Part shown: in pieces, positions 6,037-15,382 of the stretch
Position numbering within the stretch: position 1 is the stretch's first letter
Layout: every line of letters starts with the position of its first letter
Source: Fidelibacterota bacterium UBA2125
GTDB lineage: Bacteria > Fidelibacterota > Marinisomatia > Marinisomatales > S15-B10
Reading direction: 5' to 3'
Assembly: GCA_002329125.1 (NCBI GenBank)
Contig: DCXX01000102.1
Location: 2,095-19,473, forward strand
Length of the DNA: 17,379 nucleotides
Notes under the pieces: model-generated
Seen by the model: only the letters and a program-made list of their open reading frames with translations
What the model was told of the DNA's origin: nothing
Database searches by the model: none
Position numbers and translations under genes: made by a program

Positions 6037-8991
6037 ATGCTTAAAATCATCCGAAACGAAAATAGAAGTGGCGGATCATTACTTCTTTGGTTCACAATGA
6101 CAATAGTTCTTGTCATGACTCAAACCCTTTACGCCCAGGGTGTAATTACCGGTCGCGTAACTGACTCAGATACCGGCGACCCCCTGGCAGGAGTGAATGT
6201 TTTCATTGGTGTATTAGGTATTGGTGCATCATCCACTGCTGATGGGAACTATACCATAGATAGGGTCCCTGAGGGGCGACATGAAGTGACTGCCGGCTAC
6301 ATCGGTTATGAAACATCCTCTCAAATGGTTGATGTTTCTTCAGGAGCTACGGTGAATGTTGATTTTGCTCTGGAAAGTAGCCCGCTTATGCTTGATGAAG
6401 TTTTTGTTACAGGCACAGCTGGTCAGGCTCGAAGAAGGGAGGTTGGTAACAGTGTGGGGACGATCAACATTTCTGAAGTGAATGAACCTGTGGCCAATCT
6501 TGAAGATATGCTTTCTGCGCGGATTCCGGGCCTCAATATTCAGGGCACATCCGGGGCTTCTGGCGCTGGCGGCGTTATAAGGCTGAGGGGTAATTCAAGT
6601 GTGGCTATGAGCAATGCACCCTTGGTATATATTGATGGTGTTCGTGTAAGATCTGATTCATACCCCAAAAATGTTCCCCCCACGGGGTACTCTGGCCGAG
6701 GCCATAATACATTGTCGAGCCCATTAAACGATATTAATCCAAACGATGTAGAACGAGTTGAAGTCATTAAAGGTGCGGCCGCTACTACTCTTTATGGAAC
6801 AGAAGCAGCTGCAGGTGTAATTCAAATTTTCACAAAAAAAGGAACATCAGGTGTCAGTGGTGCAAAGTGGAATGTACAAGTAGACCAGGGGACAATCTTC
6901 TTACCTGAATTTGGTACTGAGGAAAGACCTTATTTTGGCTTGGGTCCGTTTGTAAAAGATGGTAGTAAAGCAAACTATTCCGTCTCTACTACGGGTGGTG
7001 GCGCAGATCTGAGATACTTTCTTTCTGCAAATTGGTCTGACAATACCGGTGTTTTGCCTGATTCACGGGATGATCGATTGAACTTCAGAGGGAATTTTGG
7101 ATTTAGTCCTGCGAAAAATCTCCAGATTAACTATAACACAATGGTTTCGAAATCGCACACCCAGAATCCGCCCCAAGGTAACAATGCCCATGGATTGACT
7201 TTGAATGCCTACCGCGGACGAGCCAGTTACTTTGGCACGGAGTGGGGAGATCCAATGTTCAAAGAGGAGCTGGATCAATTGATGGTATATGACATTACAT
7301 CAGAGTTCACCCGGTACACCACTGGTGGTGAAATGATTTGGAGCCCGATACCCAATTTTACCAATACGTTCAAACTGGGATATGATAGATCTCATGCCGA
7401 TCATAGAAATTACCGGCCTTACGGTTTCATACGGGCAACATATGGAATATTGGCTGATCTTGATTGGACGGGAGAGCTTATAAATAGTGAATACATAGGC
7501 AGTTATGATCTGGATATGGGTGACATCACATTAGATGTATCTGCTGGAGGCCAAAGAACCGAATCTAGAGATCATCATATTACCGCTCATGCTGAGAACC
7601 TGCCACCCGGTGACGCGACAGTTACGGGCGGCGCTTCGCAGCAGGCCAGAGAATATCGAACTAAGATCATTAATGCAGGATACTTTGGGCAAGCTTTAAT
7701 CGGCTTCAAAGACAGGTATTTTCTCACCCTAGGTATGCGTATTGATGGCTTTAGCGCGTTCGGAGAAGAAGCTGGTTACCAGCAACTGCCTAAAGTAAGC
7801 GCGTCTTATATTATTTCCGATGAGTCATTCTGGCCTCAGACGCCCCTCTTCGGAGCTATGAAATTGCGTGTGGCATGGGGACAGTCCGGACGTGCTCCTG
7901 GCGCTTTTGATGCTGTAAGAACTTGGGATCCTGTTGGCTGGGGTGGGGCTGTTGCTTTCTTTCCGGAAAATGTTGGTAACTCATCTCTCGGACCTGAGAT
8001 AACCACTGAGATTGAGTTTGGTTTTGATGCAACCTTTTTGAATGACAAGGTAACAATGGAATTCACCTCTTATGATCAAACCACGACGGACGCACTCTTT
8101 AGTGTGACGCAGACACCATCTCTCGGATTCCTTGGATCTCAGCTGGAAAATGTAGGTGAACTAAAGAATTCCGGCATGGAGATGGCGGTTCAGGCTGACA
8201 TAGTGCGCACCGGCAGTTTTGGTCTGAGTGGAGGATTTACTTTGGCCACTAATAACAGTGAGGTTCTCAGTCTGGGTGGTTCCCCTGAATTCGGTGTTGG
8301 TGGTGGTGGATGGATTAAGGAAGGTGGGTCAGTCCCTGGTATCATCGGGAGAAAAATCCTCAATCCCAACGATTTGGCTGATCCAGACTTCGCAAAAGAT
8401 GAAAATGGGTCAACAGACGTCAGATATATGTTTGGCCCCAATTTGCCAGTAAATGTGTATGCTGGATTTCTTGAAGTTACTCTTCCCATGGGTATTCGGG
8501 TCTCCGCAAGGGGTGAATATATGGGAGGACACTACATTTCTGATGGAGCCAGTAGTAATGTTGCTCGTCGTGGTGCCTATACAGTTTGTGATGAAATTGT
8601 GAAAGGTGGTAGTACAGCTTATGAATTAGTTAATGCAGGTACAACTGATCAGCTGACCGCCAGAGAGCGCGCCATGTGCACCCGAAGTACTGTGGGTGGT
8701 TCTGGCAATATTTTTATTTATCCAGCGGATTTCTTTAAGATGAGGGATTTGACTGTGACAGTCCCCATTCCTGTTCAATTCAACAATATTAATTCAATGA
8801 CGCTGAAGTTTTCAGCGAGGAATGCCTACCGCTGGTTAAATGAAGATTTTCCGCTGTTCGATCCGGAAATGGTTGCAGGTGGTGGCCGAGTTACTGGCGG
8901 TAGTACAGCGTACTATCACCAGTCACGTTCTATCTCGGAACATATTCCTCCAACCGGAAGCTACACCCTGAGCCTCAGGGTGACTTTCTAA
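6037..8991 (+). CDS. SusC/RagA-type TonB-dependent outer-membrane transporter
   Basis: This 984-residue protein has a signal peptide ending near residue 33 (LYA/QG). A carboxypeptidase-regulatory-like domain follows at about 35-113 (GVITGRVTDSDTGDPLAGVNV), as is typical of SusC. The plug spans about 118-268, with VTGTAG, the IRLRGNSS block at 181-188, APLVYIDGVRV at 194-204, and VERVEVIKGAAATTLYGTEA, the SusC signature. A 22-strand-type barrel fills the rest and ends in an aromatic terminus (SLRVTF). The family imports oligosaccharides, peptides or other large ligands with a SusD lipoprotein lid and TonB energy. The partner gene follows after 27 bp. The ligand is not stated by the sequence, but the downstream peptidases favour peptides. 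Only two cysteines are visible (851 and 881), in a late barrel segment, and could form a disulfide. A clear ribosome binding site supports the ATG at 6037. Confidence 0.95.
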   Translation: MLKIIRNENRSGGSLLLWFTMTIVLVMTQTLYAQGVITGRVTDSDTGDPLAGVNVFIGVLGIGASSTADGNYTIDRVPEGRHEVTAGYIGYETSSQMVDVSSGATVNVDFALESSPLMLDEVFVTGTAGQARRREVGNSVGTINISEVNEPVANLEDMLSARIPGLNIQGTSGASGAGGVIRLRGNSSVAMSNAPLVYIDGVRVRSDSYPKNVPPTGYSGRGHNTLSSPLNDINPNDVERVEVIKGAAATTLYGTEAAAGVIQIFTKKGTSGVSGAKWNVQVDQGTIFLPEFGTEERPYFGLGPFVKDGSKANYSVSTTGGGADLRYFLSANWSDNTGVLPDSRDDRLNFRGNFGFSPAKNLQINYNTMVSKSHTQNPPQGNNAHGLTLNAYRGRASYFGTEWGDPMFKEELDQLMVYDITSEFTRYTTGGEMIWSPIPNFTNTFKLGYDRSHADHRNYRPYGFIRATYGILADLDWTGELINSEYIGSYDLDMGDITLDVSAGGQRTESRDHHITAHAENLPPGDATVTGGASQQAREYRTKIINAGYFGQALIGFKDRYFLTLGMRIDGFSAFGEEAGYQQLPKVSASYIISDESFWPQTPLFGAMKLRVAWGQSGRAPGAFDAVRTWDPVGWGGAVAFFPENVGNSSLGPEITTEIEFGFDATFLNDKVTMEFTSYDQTTTDALFSVTQTPSLGFLGSQLENVGELKNSGMEMAVQADIVRTGSFGLSGGFTLATNNSEVLSLGGSPEFGVGGGGWIKEGGSVPGIIGRKILNPNDLADPDFAKDENGSTDVRYMFGPNLPVNVYAGFLEVTLPMGIRVSARGEYMGGHYISDGASSNVARRGAYTVCDEIVKGGSTAYELVNAGTTDQLTARERAMCTRSTVGGSGNIFIYPADFFKMRDLTVTVPIPVQFNNINSMTLKFSARNAYRWLNEDFPLFDPEMVAGGGRVTGGSTAYYHQSRSISEHIPPTGSYTLSLRVTF

Positions 8992-9018
8992 GTGGTTATC
9001 ATGGAGAAGGAGAAAATG

Positions 9019-10350
9019 ATGAAAAAACTGACTTTAATTGTTCTTGCTTTGACATTTGTCGCCTGCGATTTAGAAGTTACCAATCCAGGCCCCGTTCAGG
9101 ATTCATTTCTTGTAACGGAGGAGGCGCAAGTTGGTGTCGTGAATGGTGCCGGTCGCGCACTTTCATCGGCCATGAACTGGATCTCCTATACTGGGGGTGC
9201 TATATCAAGGGAAGTAACCCCCTCTGGTTCAATAGGTAGCTTTGGCATTTCATTAAGAACACAAGAAGGATATCTTGATGCAAATGAGACCAGTACCCAT
9301 TGGAATACGTCTCAGCGTGCAAGATGGATGGCTGAAAGTGGCGCAGCGAGGATGAAAGAAGAAGTATATGATGATTATTCATCCAATGCCAATTACGCCC
9401 AGATATTACTGTATGCAGGATATGCCAACCGTCTTTTGGGAGAAAACTTTTGTTGTGCCGTTATTGACGGTGAATCAGCCCAGGATGGAAGTACCTATTT
9501 TGACCGAGCTTTGGACAATTTTAACGAAGCAATCACTGTAGCCAAGGCTGCAGGCGAGACTGATCTTGCTACCGCTGCGCAAGCAGGAAGAGCGTCTGTA
9601 AAGGTCTGGAAAGGTGACTGGTCAGCAGCTGTATCTGATGCGGATGCTGTTCTAAGTGCTGGTGGGGATAATTTTAAGTATGAAATGCCCTACTATGATG
9701 GATATGGTATTGATGTGTACAATAGAATCTATTACGCAAGTAGCGGTGATGGTCCCTACAGGGCCAACACTGTCTGGCATACCGCCTATGAAGAATATTC
9801 TCAGGAGATGGGGGATTCCAGAGTAGGCTTTATATTTACTGAAAAAGATGGTGGCCCTGACTGGACAGATCTAGATGGCACCACCTATCAGATTGAATCA
9901 GGTGATGCTACGGTGAATGGTAAAATCATCCCGTGGCTGCCGCAGCAAAAACACGATAAACGGACATCCCCAATCCGCCTCTCAAGCTCACAGGAGATGT
10001 ATCTCATCAAAGCTGAGAATGCACTTAATAACGGTTCTGTGGATGACGCACTGACAAACATCAATGCTGTTCGTACCCTAGCCGGTCAGGATGCTGTTAC
10101 AGCTACAACGGCTGCTGAAGGGTGGACTATGTTGAAAAGAGAGCGTGGCATCGAATTGTGGCTTGAAGCTAGACGTTTGGGTGATATGCGCAGGTGGAAG
10201 GACGCTTCGGCCGCGGGTAGTTATCATGAATATGAGACCACTAACTGGGAAGGAAGTGCTTATACACCAGCCTATCTGTCATTTCCCATCGGGCAAAGTG
10301 AGATTGATACCAATCCGAATGTGACAGCCTCGGATGGTCGTCCGTACTAA
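9019..10350 (+). CDS. SusD/RagB-type outer-membrane nutrient-binding lipoprotein
   Basis: The frame is open from a GTG at 8992, but the start is placed at ATG 9019. AAGGAG at 9007-9012 is then spaced 6 nt, and the product opens with a clean lipoprotein signal, MKKLTLIVLALTFVAC (Cys16). The ATGs at 9001 or 9016 are possible. The mature protein (total about 443 residues) is helix-rich with SusD TPR-like segments. The C-terminal hallmark is present: an EMYLIKAENALNNG helix, then NINAVRTLAG and LKRERGIELWLEARRLGDMRRW, which is the classic RagB/SusD pattern. It should sit on the cell surface as the substrate-binding lid of the SusC barrel encoded just upstream. It is at the short end of the family. 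A strong terminator-like hairpin follows the stop. Confidence 0.93.
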   Translation: MKKLTLIVLALTFVACDLEVTNPGPVQDSFLVTEEAQVGVVNGAGRALSSAMNWISYTGGAISREVTPSGSIGSFGISLRTQEGYLDANETSTHWNTSQRARWMAESGAARMKEEVYDDYSSNANYAQILLYAGYANRLLGENFCCAVIDGESAQDGSTYFDRALDNFNEAITVAKAAGETDLATAAQAGRASVKVWKGDWSAAVSDADAVLSAGGDNFKYEMPYYDGYGIDVYNRIYYASSGDGPYRANTVWHTAYEEYSQEMGDSRVGFIFTEKDGGPDWTDLDGTTYQIESGDATVNGKIIPWLPQQKHDKRTSPIRLSSSQEMYLIKAENALNNGSVDDALTNINAVRTLAGQDAVTATTAAEGWTMLKRERGIELWLEARRLGDMRRWKDASAAGSYHEYETTNWEGSAYTPAYLSFPIGQSEIDTNPNVTASDGRPY

Positions 10351-10373
10351 CTTTTAGAGTTAATTGAAGTTGG

Positions 10374-10407
10374 AAAAGGGGTGGCACTAATTTGTCGCCC
10401 CTTTTTT
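10374..10407 (+). terminator. Rho-independent terminator or attenuator after the SusD gene
   Basis: The arms at 10374-10386 and 10393-10405 pair over 13 bp, including AAAAGGGG with CCCCTTTT and two G-U wobbles, around a 6-nt loop. The right arm runs into a T tract ending at 10407. The hairpin ends only 20 bp before the next ATG, leaving no room for a promoter between them, so it may let some transcripts through to the peptidase gene. Confidence 0.75.
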
Positions 10408-10427
10408 ATTAAGTAAAGGAGATCATA

Positions 10428-13073
10428 ATGAATCGTAAATGGACCTATTATTTTCTTTCAGCAGTTATTATTCTTTCAGTAGGATATTCTCAGAAAGTCC
10501 CCAGCCCACAGGATGTTTTCGGCTTTCGTATTGGCGATGACTACAAACTTGCTGACCACAGTCAGATGGTGGACTATTACAAGAAACTGGCTGATGCTTC
10601 GGATAGAGTTCAACTAACCGAGATCGGAAAGTCCGCCCTAGGAAGACCCATGATTTTGTTATTCATCTCAACGCCTGAGAATTTGAAACAATTAGATAAG
10701 TGGAAGTCCATCAGCGCAAAGCTGGCTCGTGCCAGGGTGAGTGAAGACGAAGCGAAAAAACTGGTGAAAGAAGGGAAATCAATACTTTGGATCGATGGCG
10801 GAATGCACGCCACCGAGCGGGCTCACGGGCAAATGACATCAGAACTTGCCTATCGCGTGGCCACTGAAGAGTCTGATGAGATGAAAAAGATCCGTGAAAA
10901 TGTTATTCTTCTTCTGATGCCTGTAATAAATCCAGATGGGATGGATATTGTGGTGGACTGGTATCGTCGGAATCTTGGCACACCGTTTGAAACCACCGGA
11001 CCGCCTTGGCTTTATCACCATTACGTAGGGCATGACAACAACCGGGACTGGTTCATGAACAATATGCCCGAATCGCAAGCTTGCTCTCGGGTCATTTATA
11101 ATGAATGGTATCCCCAAATCATTTACAATCATCACCAGACGGGGCCATCATGGGCGAGGATATTTCTTCCTCCGTTTTCTGATCCTGTTAACCCGAACAT
11201 CCATCCGGGTGTAACAACCGGTGTCAGTTTGGTTGGCACGGCTATGGGTAATCGTTTTGCCATGAAGAAGATGGGCGGTGTTGTATCCGATTTTCAATAC
11301 AGCATGTGGTGGAATGGCGGCATGCGGACTGCTCCTTATTTTCACAATCAGATTGGTATCCTTACTGAAACCAGTCATGCGACACCTACGCCACGGTTCT
11401 ACGATCCAGACTCCATACCAAAAGCTATCGGCTCTCGCAGAGCCAACCGCATGTCTAATGATGGAACAGATATTTTCCTTCCCCTACCGTGGGAAGCAGG
11501 GGAATCTCATTTCAGGGATGCGGTTGATTACATGCTTACAGCCTCTATGGCTGTTATGAACATTTCGGCTGACCTCAGAGAAAAATGGTTAATGAATATA
11601 TATACCATGGGTAGAGACGCCATCGAAAGTGGAGAGGCGGCGGGCGGACCCTATGCCTATGTCATTCCCACTGAGCAGTGGGACGGTGTAGAAGCGACGA
11701 ATCTGGTTACTCACCTTCGTCGGACCGGAATTGAGGTTCATCAGGCTACAGGTAACTTCACAGTAGGTAGTAAGAAATACGGAAAAGGGTCCTACGTCGT
11801 CTATGCGGCACAGGCCTATCGTCCCATGGTTATGGATATGATGGAACCTCAGGAATATCCTGACAGGCGGAGCCCGGACGGAACACCGCAGGTCCCTTAC
11901 GATCTTGCCGGCTGGACGCTTCCCATGCAGATGGGTGTTACGGTTGATCGGGTTGATGCTTCGTTCAAAGTAAAAGCTGAAGAAGTGACTGATATTGAAA
12001 TTGCTCATAAAGCAGGAACAGTTTCGGGGAAAGGGAACTATGGCTATGCTTTGTCCAATAAGACTAATGCGTCGTTTCTCGCCGTTAACCGTCTTCTGGA
12101 TGCGGGAGCCAAGGTTCATTACAGCGACGGTTCGTTTAAAGTCAAATCAGCTGAATTTGGCAAAGGGGCCATTGTTGTGGAATCGTCCGGTAAAGAGACT
12201 GATTCCGCAGTTAATTCTTTGGTTAAAGAACTGGGTGTCAGTTTCACCAGACTGTCAAAAAAACCGGCAGGTAAACTGGTTGCCGCCAAACCCTTTAAGG
12301 TTGGTCTTTACAAATCGTGGGTTTCGAATATGGACGAAGGGTGGACCCGCTGGCTGTTGGAAAATTATGAATTTTCTATGGACACACTCCACGATGCCGA
12401 TATCAGGGGAGGTCAACTGAATGATTACAGTGCAATTGTTATTCCCGATCAGGCGCCTAACCGTATCCTGAACGGACATGCCATGAACACCATGCCGGAA
12501 GAGTATGTGGGTGGTATGGGTGTGGAAGGAGCCGCCGCTCTCAAAAAGTATGTAGAAAGCGGTGGAACACTTGTCATGCTGGATGGTGCCTCTGACTTTG
12601 CTATTGAACAGTTTGGCTTACCTGTGAAGAATGTTGTTTCAGGAGTGTCTCCTCAGAAATTCTTCATCCCCGGTTCACTGGTCCGGATTCATCTTAAACA
12701 GGGACATCCTCTGGCTGCAGGTATGCAGGACCAAGCAGCAGCTTATTTTGTTCGTAGCCGTGCCTTTAGTGAAGTGAAATTGAGCAGGAAAGGTGAAGGT
12801 GGTCGTGAGGATACAAAAGTGGCGCCGAAACCGCCTGTGGAAGTTGTTGCCAGTTACGATAAGGAAGAAATACTTATGAGTGGCTGGGCCCTTGGTGAAA
12901 AATCTCACATTGGAGATAAAGCCGCTGCAGTCCGTGTGAAGTTGGGTGAAGGCGATGTGGTCCTCATCGGATTCCGCCCGCAATTTCGCGGTCAGCCGAG
13001 AGGGACCTACAAGCTGCTGTTTAATTCGCTTCTTTTGAGTGGATTGGATGCGTATCCCACCGTTTCTGAGTAG
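10428..13073 (+). CDS. Secreted M14-family zinc carboxypeptidase, large multidomain form
   Basis: This 881-residue protein opens with a signal peptide (cleavage near residue 21, VGYS/Q). The M14 catalytic domain occupies about 35-380. Zinc ligands are His127 and Glu130 (GGMHATE), with the third histidine in IYNHHQTG (235 or 236). NPDGM at 168-172 and the Asn-Arg pair in HDNNRDW (Arg206) match the substrate-carboxylate site, and Glu314 in ILTETSH is the likely general base. After a middle region, about residues 620-770 look like a class I glutamine amidotransferase-like fold (KVGLYKSW, YSAIVIPDQ, YVESGGTLVMLDGAS) without an evident nucleophilic cysteine, so it is probably structural. This length and layout are common for secreted M14 proteins of the FCB group. 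The expected job is trimming peptides in the periplasm or outside. AAAGGAGAT before the ATG is a good ribosome binding site. Confidence 0.92.
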   Translation: MNRKWTYYFLSAVIILSVGYSQKVPSPQDVFGFRIGDDYKLADHSQMVDYYKKLADASDRVQLTEIGKSALGRPMILLFISTPENLKQLDKWKSISAKLARARVSEDEAKKLVKEGKSILWIDGGMHATERAHGQMTSELAYRVATEESDEMKKIRENVILLLMPVINPDGMDIVVDWYRRNLGTPFETTGPPWLYHHYVGHDNNRDWFMNNMPESQACSRVIYNEWYPQIIYNHHQTGPSWARIFLPPFSDPVNPNIHPGVTTGVSLVGTAMGNRFAMKKMGGVVSDFQYSMWWNGGMRTAPYFHNQIGILTETSHATPTPRFYDPDSIPKAIGSRRANRMSNDGTDIFLPLPWEAGESHFRDAVDYMLTASMAVMNISADLREKWLMNIYTMGRDAIESGEAAGGPYAYVIPTEQWDGVEATNLVTHLRRTGIEVHQATGNFTVGSKKYGKGSYVVYAAQAYRPMVMDMMEPQEYPDRRSPDGTPQVPYDLAGWTLPMQMGVTVDRVDASFKVKAEEVTDIEIAHKAGTVSGKGNYGYALSNKTNASFLAVNRLLDAGAKVHYSDGSFKVKSAEFGKGAIVVESSGKETDSAVNSLVKELGVSFTRLSKKPAGKLVAAKPFKVGLYKSWVSNMDEGWTRWLLENYEFSMDTLHDADIRGGQLNDYSAIVIPDQAPNRILNGHAMNTMPEEYVGGMGVEGAAALKKYVESGGTLVMLDGASDFAIEQFGLPVKNVVSGVSPQKFFIPGSLVRIHLKQGHPLAAGMQDQAAAYFVRSRAFSEVKLSRKGEGGREDTKVAPKPPVEVVASYDKEEILMSGWALGEKSHIGDKAAAVRVKLGEGDVVLIGFRPQFRGQPRGTYKLLFNSLLLSGLDAYPTVSE

Positions 13074-13128
13074 CTGGAACAGGTAGGCCTCACCCGATAG
13101 TAACTCGGTCTCACAGAGAGTTAGCTAA

Positions 13129-15336
13129 GTGAGCGGGAGAGTTAAGACACTGCTACGCTACAAAATTTATATTGTGCTTCTGGTTGGGATTTTGTCATCT
13201 GTATGGGGAAAAGATGATGATGAACCTGTCTATCCCATTGATCCAGATGCTACGCCCCGCCCTGTGGCCTACGCCACATCCACAACGGGGAAAATAATCA
13301 TCGATGGCTTATTAGATGAAATTGAGTGGGAGAGCGCCGAAGTCATTGATGGATTTATTCAGGCCAAACTTCAGGAAGGATACCCCGCCACTGAACCGAC
13401 GGTTGTCAGATTGCTTTATGATGACAACCATCTTTACGTTGGTGCCGTCTGCTACGATTCAGAGCCCAATAAACTTGTTGTTGAGAGTCTCGTTCAAGAT
13501 TTTGAGACACACAACAGTGATGTGTTTGCTTTGACTTTGGACACTTTCTTCGACCGAAGTAATGCCTTCATGTTTCTATTCAATCCCATGGGTGCCATCA
13601 AAGATGGTCAGGTTTTCAACGATAGTCGCAATCCAAACCTGGCGTGGGAAGGTATTATTGATGTAAAAACTTTTCATCATGAGGAAGGGTGGAATATTGA
13701 ATTGGCAATCCCCTTTTCTACTCTCCGTTTCGACCCCACCTTGAAAGAACAGAAATGGGGTTTAAACTTCCTCAGGCGAGTCCGAAGGAAAAACGAGGAT
13801 TCTTACTGGGCTCCGCTACCTAGACGCGGACGAATCCATAAAATGTCTAAGGCGGGTACGTTGCTTGGCATTGAAGGTATAGAGTCGGGACGTAACCTGA
13901 CCATCAAACCATTCGCTTCAGTAGGTTCCTCAGAAGGGAGTTCTTCTGTATCAAATGATGGCGGAGCAGACATCAAATGGGGAGTTACACCAAGCCTTAC
14001 ATTAGATCTAACAGCTAACACTGATTTTTCTCAGGTAGAAGCAGACAGGCTTCAGATTAACCTTGATCGATTTCCCCTTTTTTTCCCGGAAAAGCGTGAT
14101 TTTTTCATAGAGAATGCCGGCGCTTTCACTTTTGGGGATGTGACAGAAAGGAATTACCGCATGGGTTCCTCTCTGAGAGAATTCACGTTATTCCATTCTA
14201 GACGAATTGGATTGGAAGGTGGTTTGCCCGTACCTATCATAGGAGGAGGCCGCCTCACCGGGCGGCTGAAGGATTACGAATTGGGCGTTCTAGCTATCCG
14301 AACGGATGCTATGACTGACAATCCGGCGGAAGACTTTAATGTGTTCCGTTTGAGACGAACCATGGAAGGGAACTCAGATATTGGTGCCATGGTCATCCAA
14401 AGGCAAACGCCGAGCCTCAATGACACCTATGAGAGGAGTTATGGCCTGGATGCCAACTTCAGGTTTTTCAGGAACTTAGTCGTCAATTCTTACCTGGCCG
14501 GAACGGCCGAACCGGGCGTTACTGAAGATAACTTTGCCGGTCGCGTCTCCGCCGGTTGGCGCGATGGGTTGTGGGATGTTTCAGCTTTTTATAAAGAGGT
14601 TGGTGACCAGTTCAATCCCGGGGTTGGATTCATTAAGAGGAAAGGGATCCGTCACGGTTACGCAACTTTGGGTGCTCACCCACCCGTGGAGACGAAATGG
14701 TTCTATAAATTGAATCCTTACAGTGAGATCCACTATGTGACCGATCTGAATTCTATGATGGTAACCAGAACCGGTTCAGCCGCCTTAGATTTTCATCTCC
14801 GTGACGGCGGTACTCTGGGAGTAAAGGCTGTGAGCAGATTTGAAAAAGTAGACACCCCTTTTTCCATAGGTGAAGATGTTACTGTTGATGCAGGATCTTA
14901 CTCTTTTGGTGAAGTGATCGGTTTTTTCCGTTCCAATGCGTCTCTTCCATTTTTTACTTACCTGCGTCTTTATAGTGGGACTTATTTCGCTGGGAAGAAA
15001 AGAACAGTTTCTTTGAACCTGGCCGGTCGGATAGGCTATAGATTGACTGCACAGGTTTCTTCCAGCTTCAATGATATTGCCTACGATAATAGGAATGTAT
15101 CGGCCAATGTGTATGGAATGCGTGTCAATTACTCCCACACAACTGCTATTCACTCCTCAGCCTATGTTCAATATAATTCCGTTTCCGATGAGATGGTGTC
15201 GAACCTTCGTTTTAACCTGATCCATTCACCGCTGAGCGATCTTTTCTTCGTGTACCTGGATCGGAGATATGCTAACAGTGGTGAGTCAATTGATCAGGCC
15301 GTGGTACTGAAGGTGACAAAGCTGTTCAATCTTTAG
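13129..15336 (+). CDS. DUF5916 outer-membrane protein with CBM9-like N-terminal domain
   Basis: This 735-residue protein starts at GTG 13129. No in-frame ATG precedes the signal segment, and this start gives a basic n-region (MSGRVKTLLRYK) ahead of the hydrophobic stretch IYIVLLVGILSSVWG. Residues about 45-240 form a carbohydrate-binding family 9-like sandwich (KIIIDGLLDEIEWESA, VRLLYDDNHLYVGAVCYDSE). The DUF5916 signature follows at 295-336 (ANTDFSQVEADRLQINLDRF, then FPEKRDFFIENAGAFTFG). The remainder alternates polar and hydrophobic residues as in a transmembrane beta barrel, ending VTKLFNL. The family's function is not established; members are often near peptidases and transporters. The spacer from the peptidase gene is 55 bp with only weak dyads, so read-through from upstream is plausible. 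The ribosome binding site is poor. Confidence 0.88.
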   Translation: MSGRVKTLLRYKIYIVLLVGILSSVWGKDDDEPVYPIDPDATPRPVAYATSTTGKIIIDGLLDEIEWESAEVIDGFIQAKLQEGYPATEPTVVRLLYDDNHLYVGAVCYDSEPNKLVVESLVQDFETHNSDVFALTLDTFFDRSNAFMFLFNPMGAIKDGQVFNDSRNPNLAWEGIIDVKTFHHEEGWNIELAIPFSTLRFDPTLKEQKWGLNFLRRVRRKNEDSYWAPLPRRGRIHKMSKAGTLLGIEGIESGRNLTIKPFASVGSSEGSSSVSNDGGADIKWGVTPSLTLDLTANTDFSQVEADRLQINLDRFPLFFPEKRDFFIENAGAFTFGDVTERNYRMGSSLREFTLFHSRRIGLEGGLPVPIIGGGRLTGRLKDYELGVLAIRTDAMTDNPAEDFNVFRLRRTMEGNSDIGAMVIQRQTPSLNDTYERSYGLDANFRFFRNLVVNSYLAGTAEPGVTEDNFAGRVSAGWRDGLWDVSAFYKEVGDQFNPGVGFIKRKGIRHGYATLGAHPPVETKWFYKLNPYSEIHYVTDLNSMMVTRTGSAALDFHLRDGGTLGVKAVSRFEKVDTPFSIGEDVTVDAGSYSFGEVIGFFRSNASLPFFTYLRLYSGTYFAGKKRTVSLNLAGRIGYRLTAQVSSSFNDIAYDNRNVSANVYGMRVNYSHTTAIHSSAYVQYNSVSDEMVSNLRFNLIHSPLSDLFFVYLDRRYANSGESIDQAVVLKVTKLFNL

Positions 15337-15365
15337 TGGTGTTTAATCCAAAAGTGTCATTGTAA

Positions 15366-15382
15366 GTTAACATCATGTTGAC
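15366..15382. promoter_or_regulatory. Inverted repeat overlapping the ggt -35 box, possible operator
   Basis: GTTAACAT-C-ATGTTGAC forms two 8-bp arms around one central base, with one T-G mismatch. The right arm overlaps the -35 hexamer at 15378-15383. A repressor bound here would block the promoter. No regulator gene is in the window to match it. Confidence 0.4.

Noticed and set aside
8992..9018. Upstream GTG/ATG starts for the SusD gene
   Set aside because: They add nine residues ahead of a complete lipoprotein signal and would place the good AAGGAG ribosome binding site inside the coding region; ATG 9019 fits better.
11589..12119. 176-codon open frame on the - strand
   Set aside because: It lies wholly inside the M14 peptidase gene on the opposite strand, has no recognisable domain and no upstream ribosome binding site; it is a shadow frame.
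11995..12420. 141-codon open frame on the + strand inside the peptidase gene
   Set aside because: It is out of frame with a long, well-supported coding region, and its translation resembles nothing recognisable.
13074..13128. Hairpin between peptidase and DUF5916 genes
   Set aside because: Only a 4-bp CCGA/TCGG stem without a T tract is visible; not enough to call a terminator.
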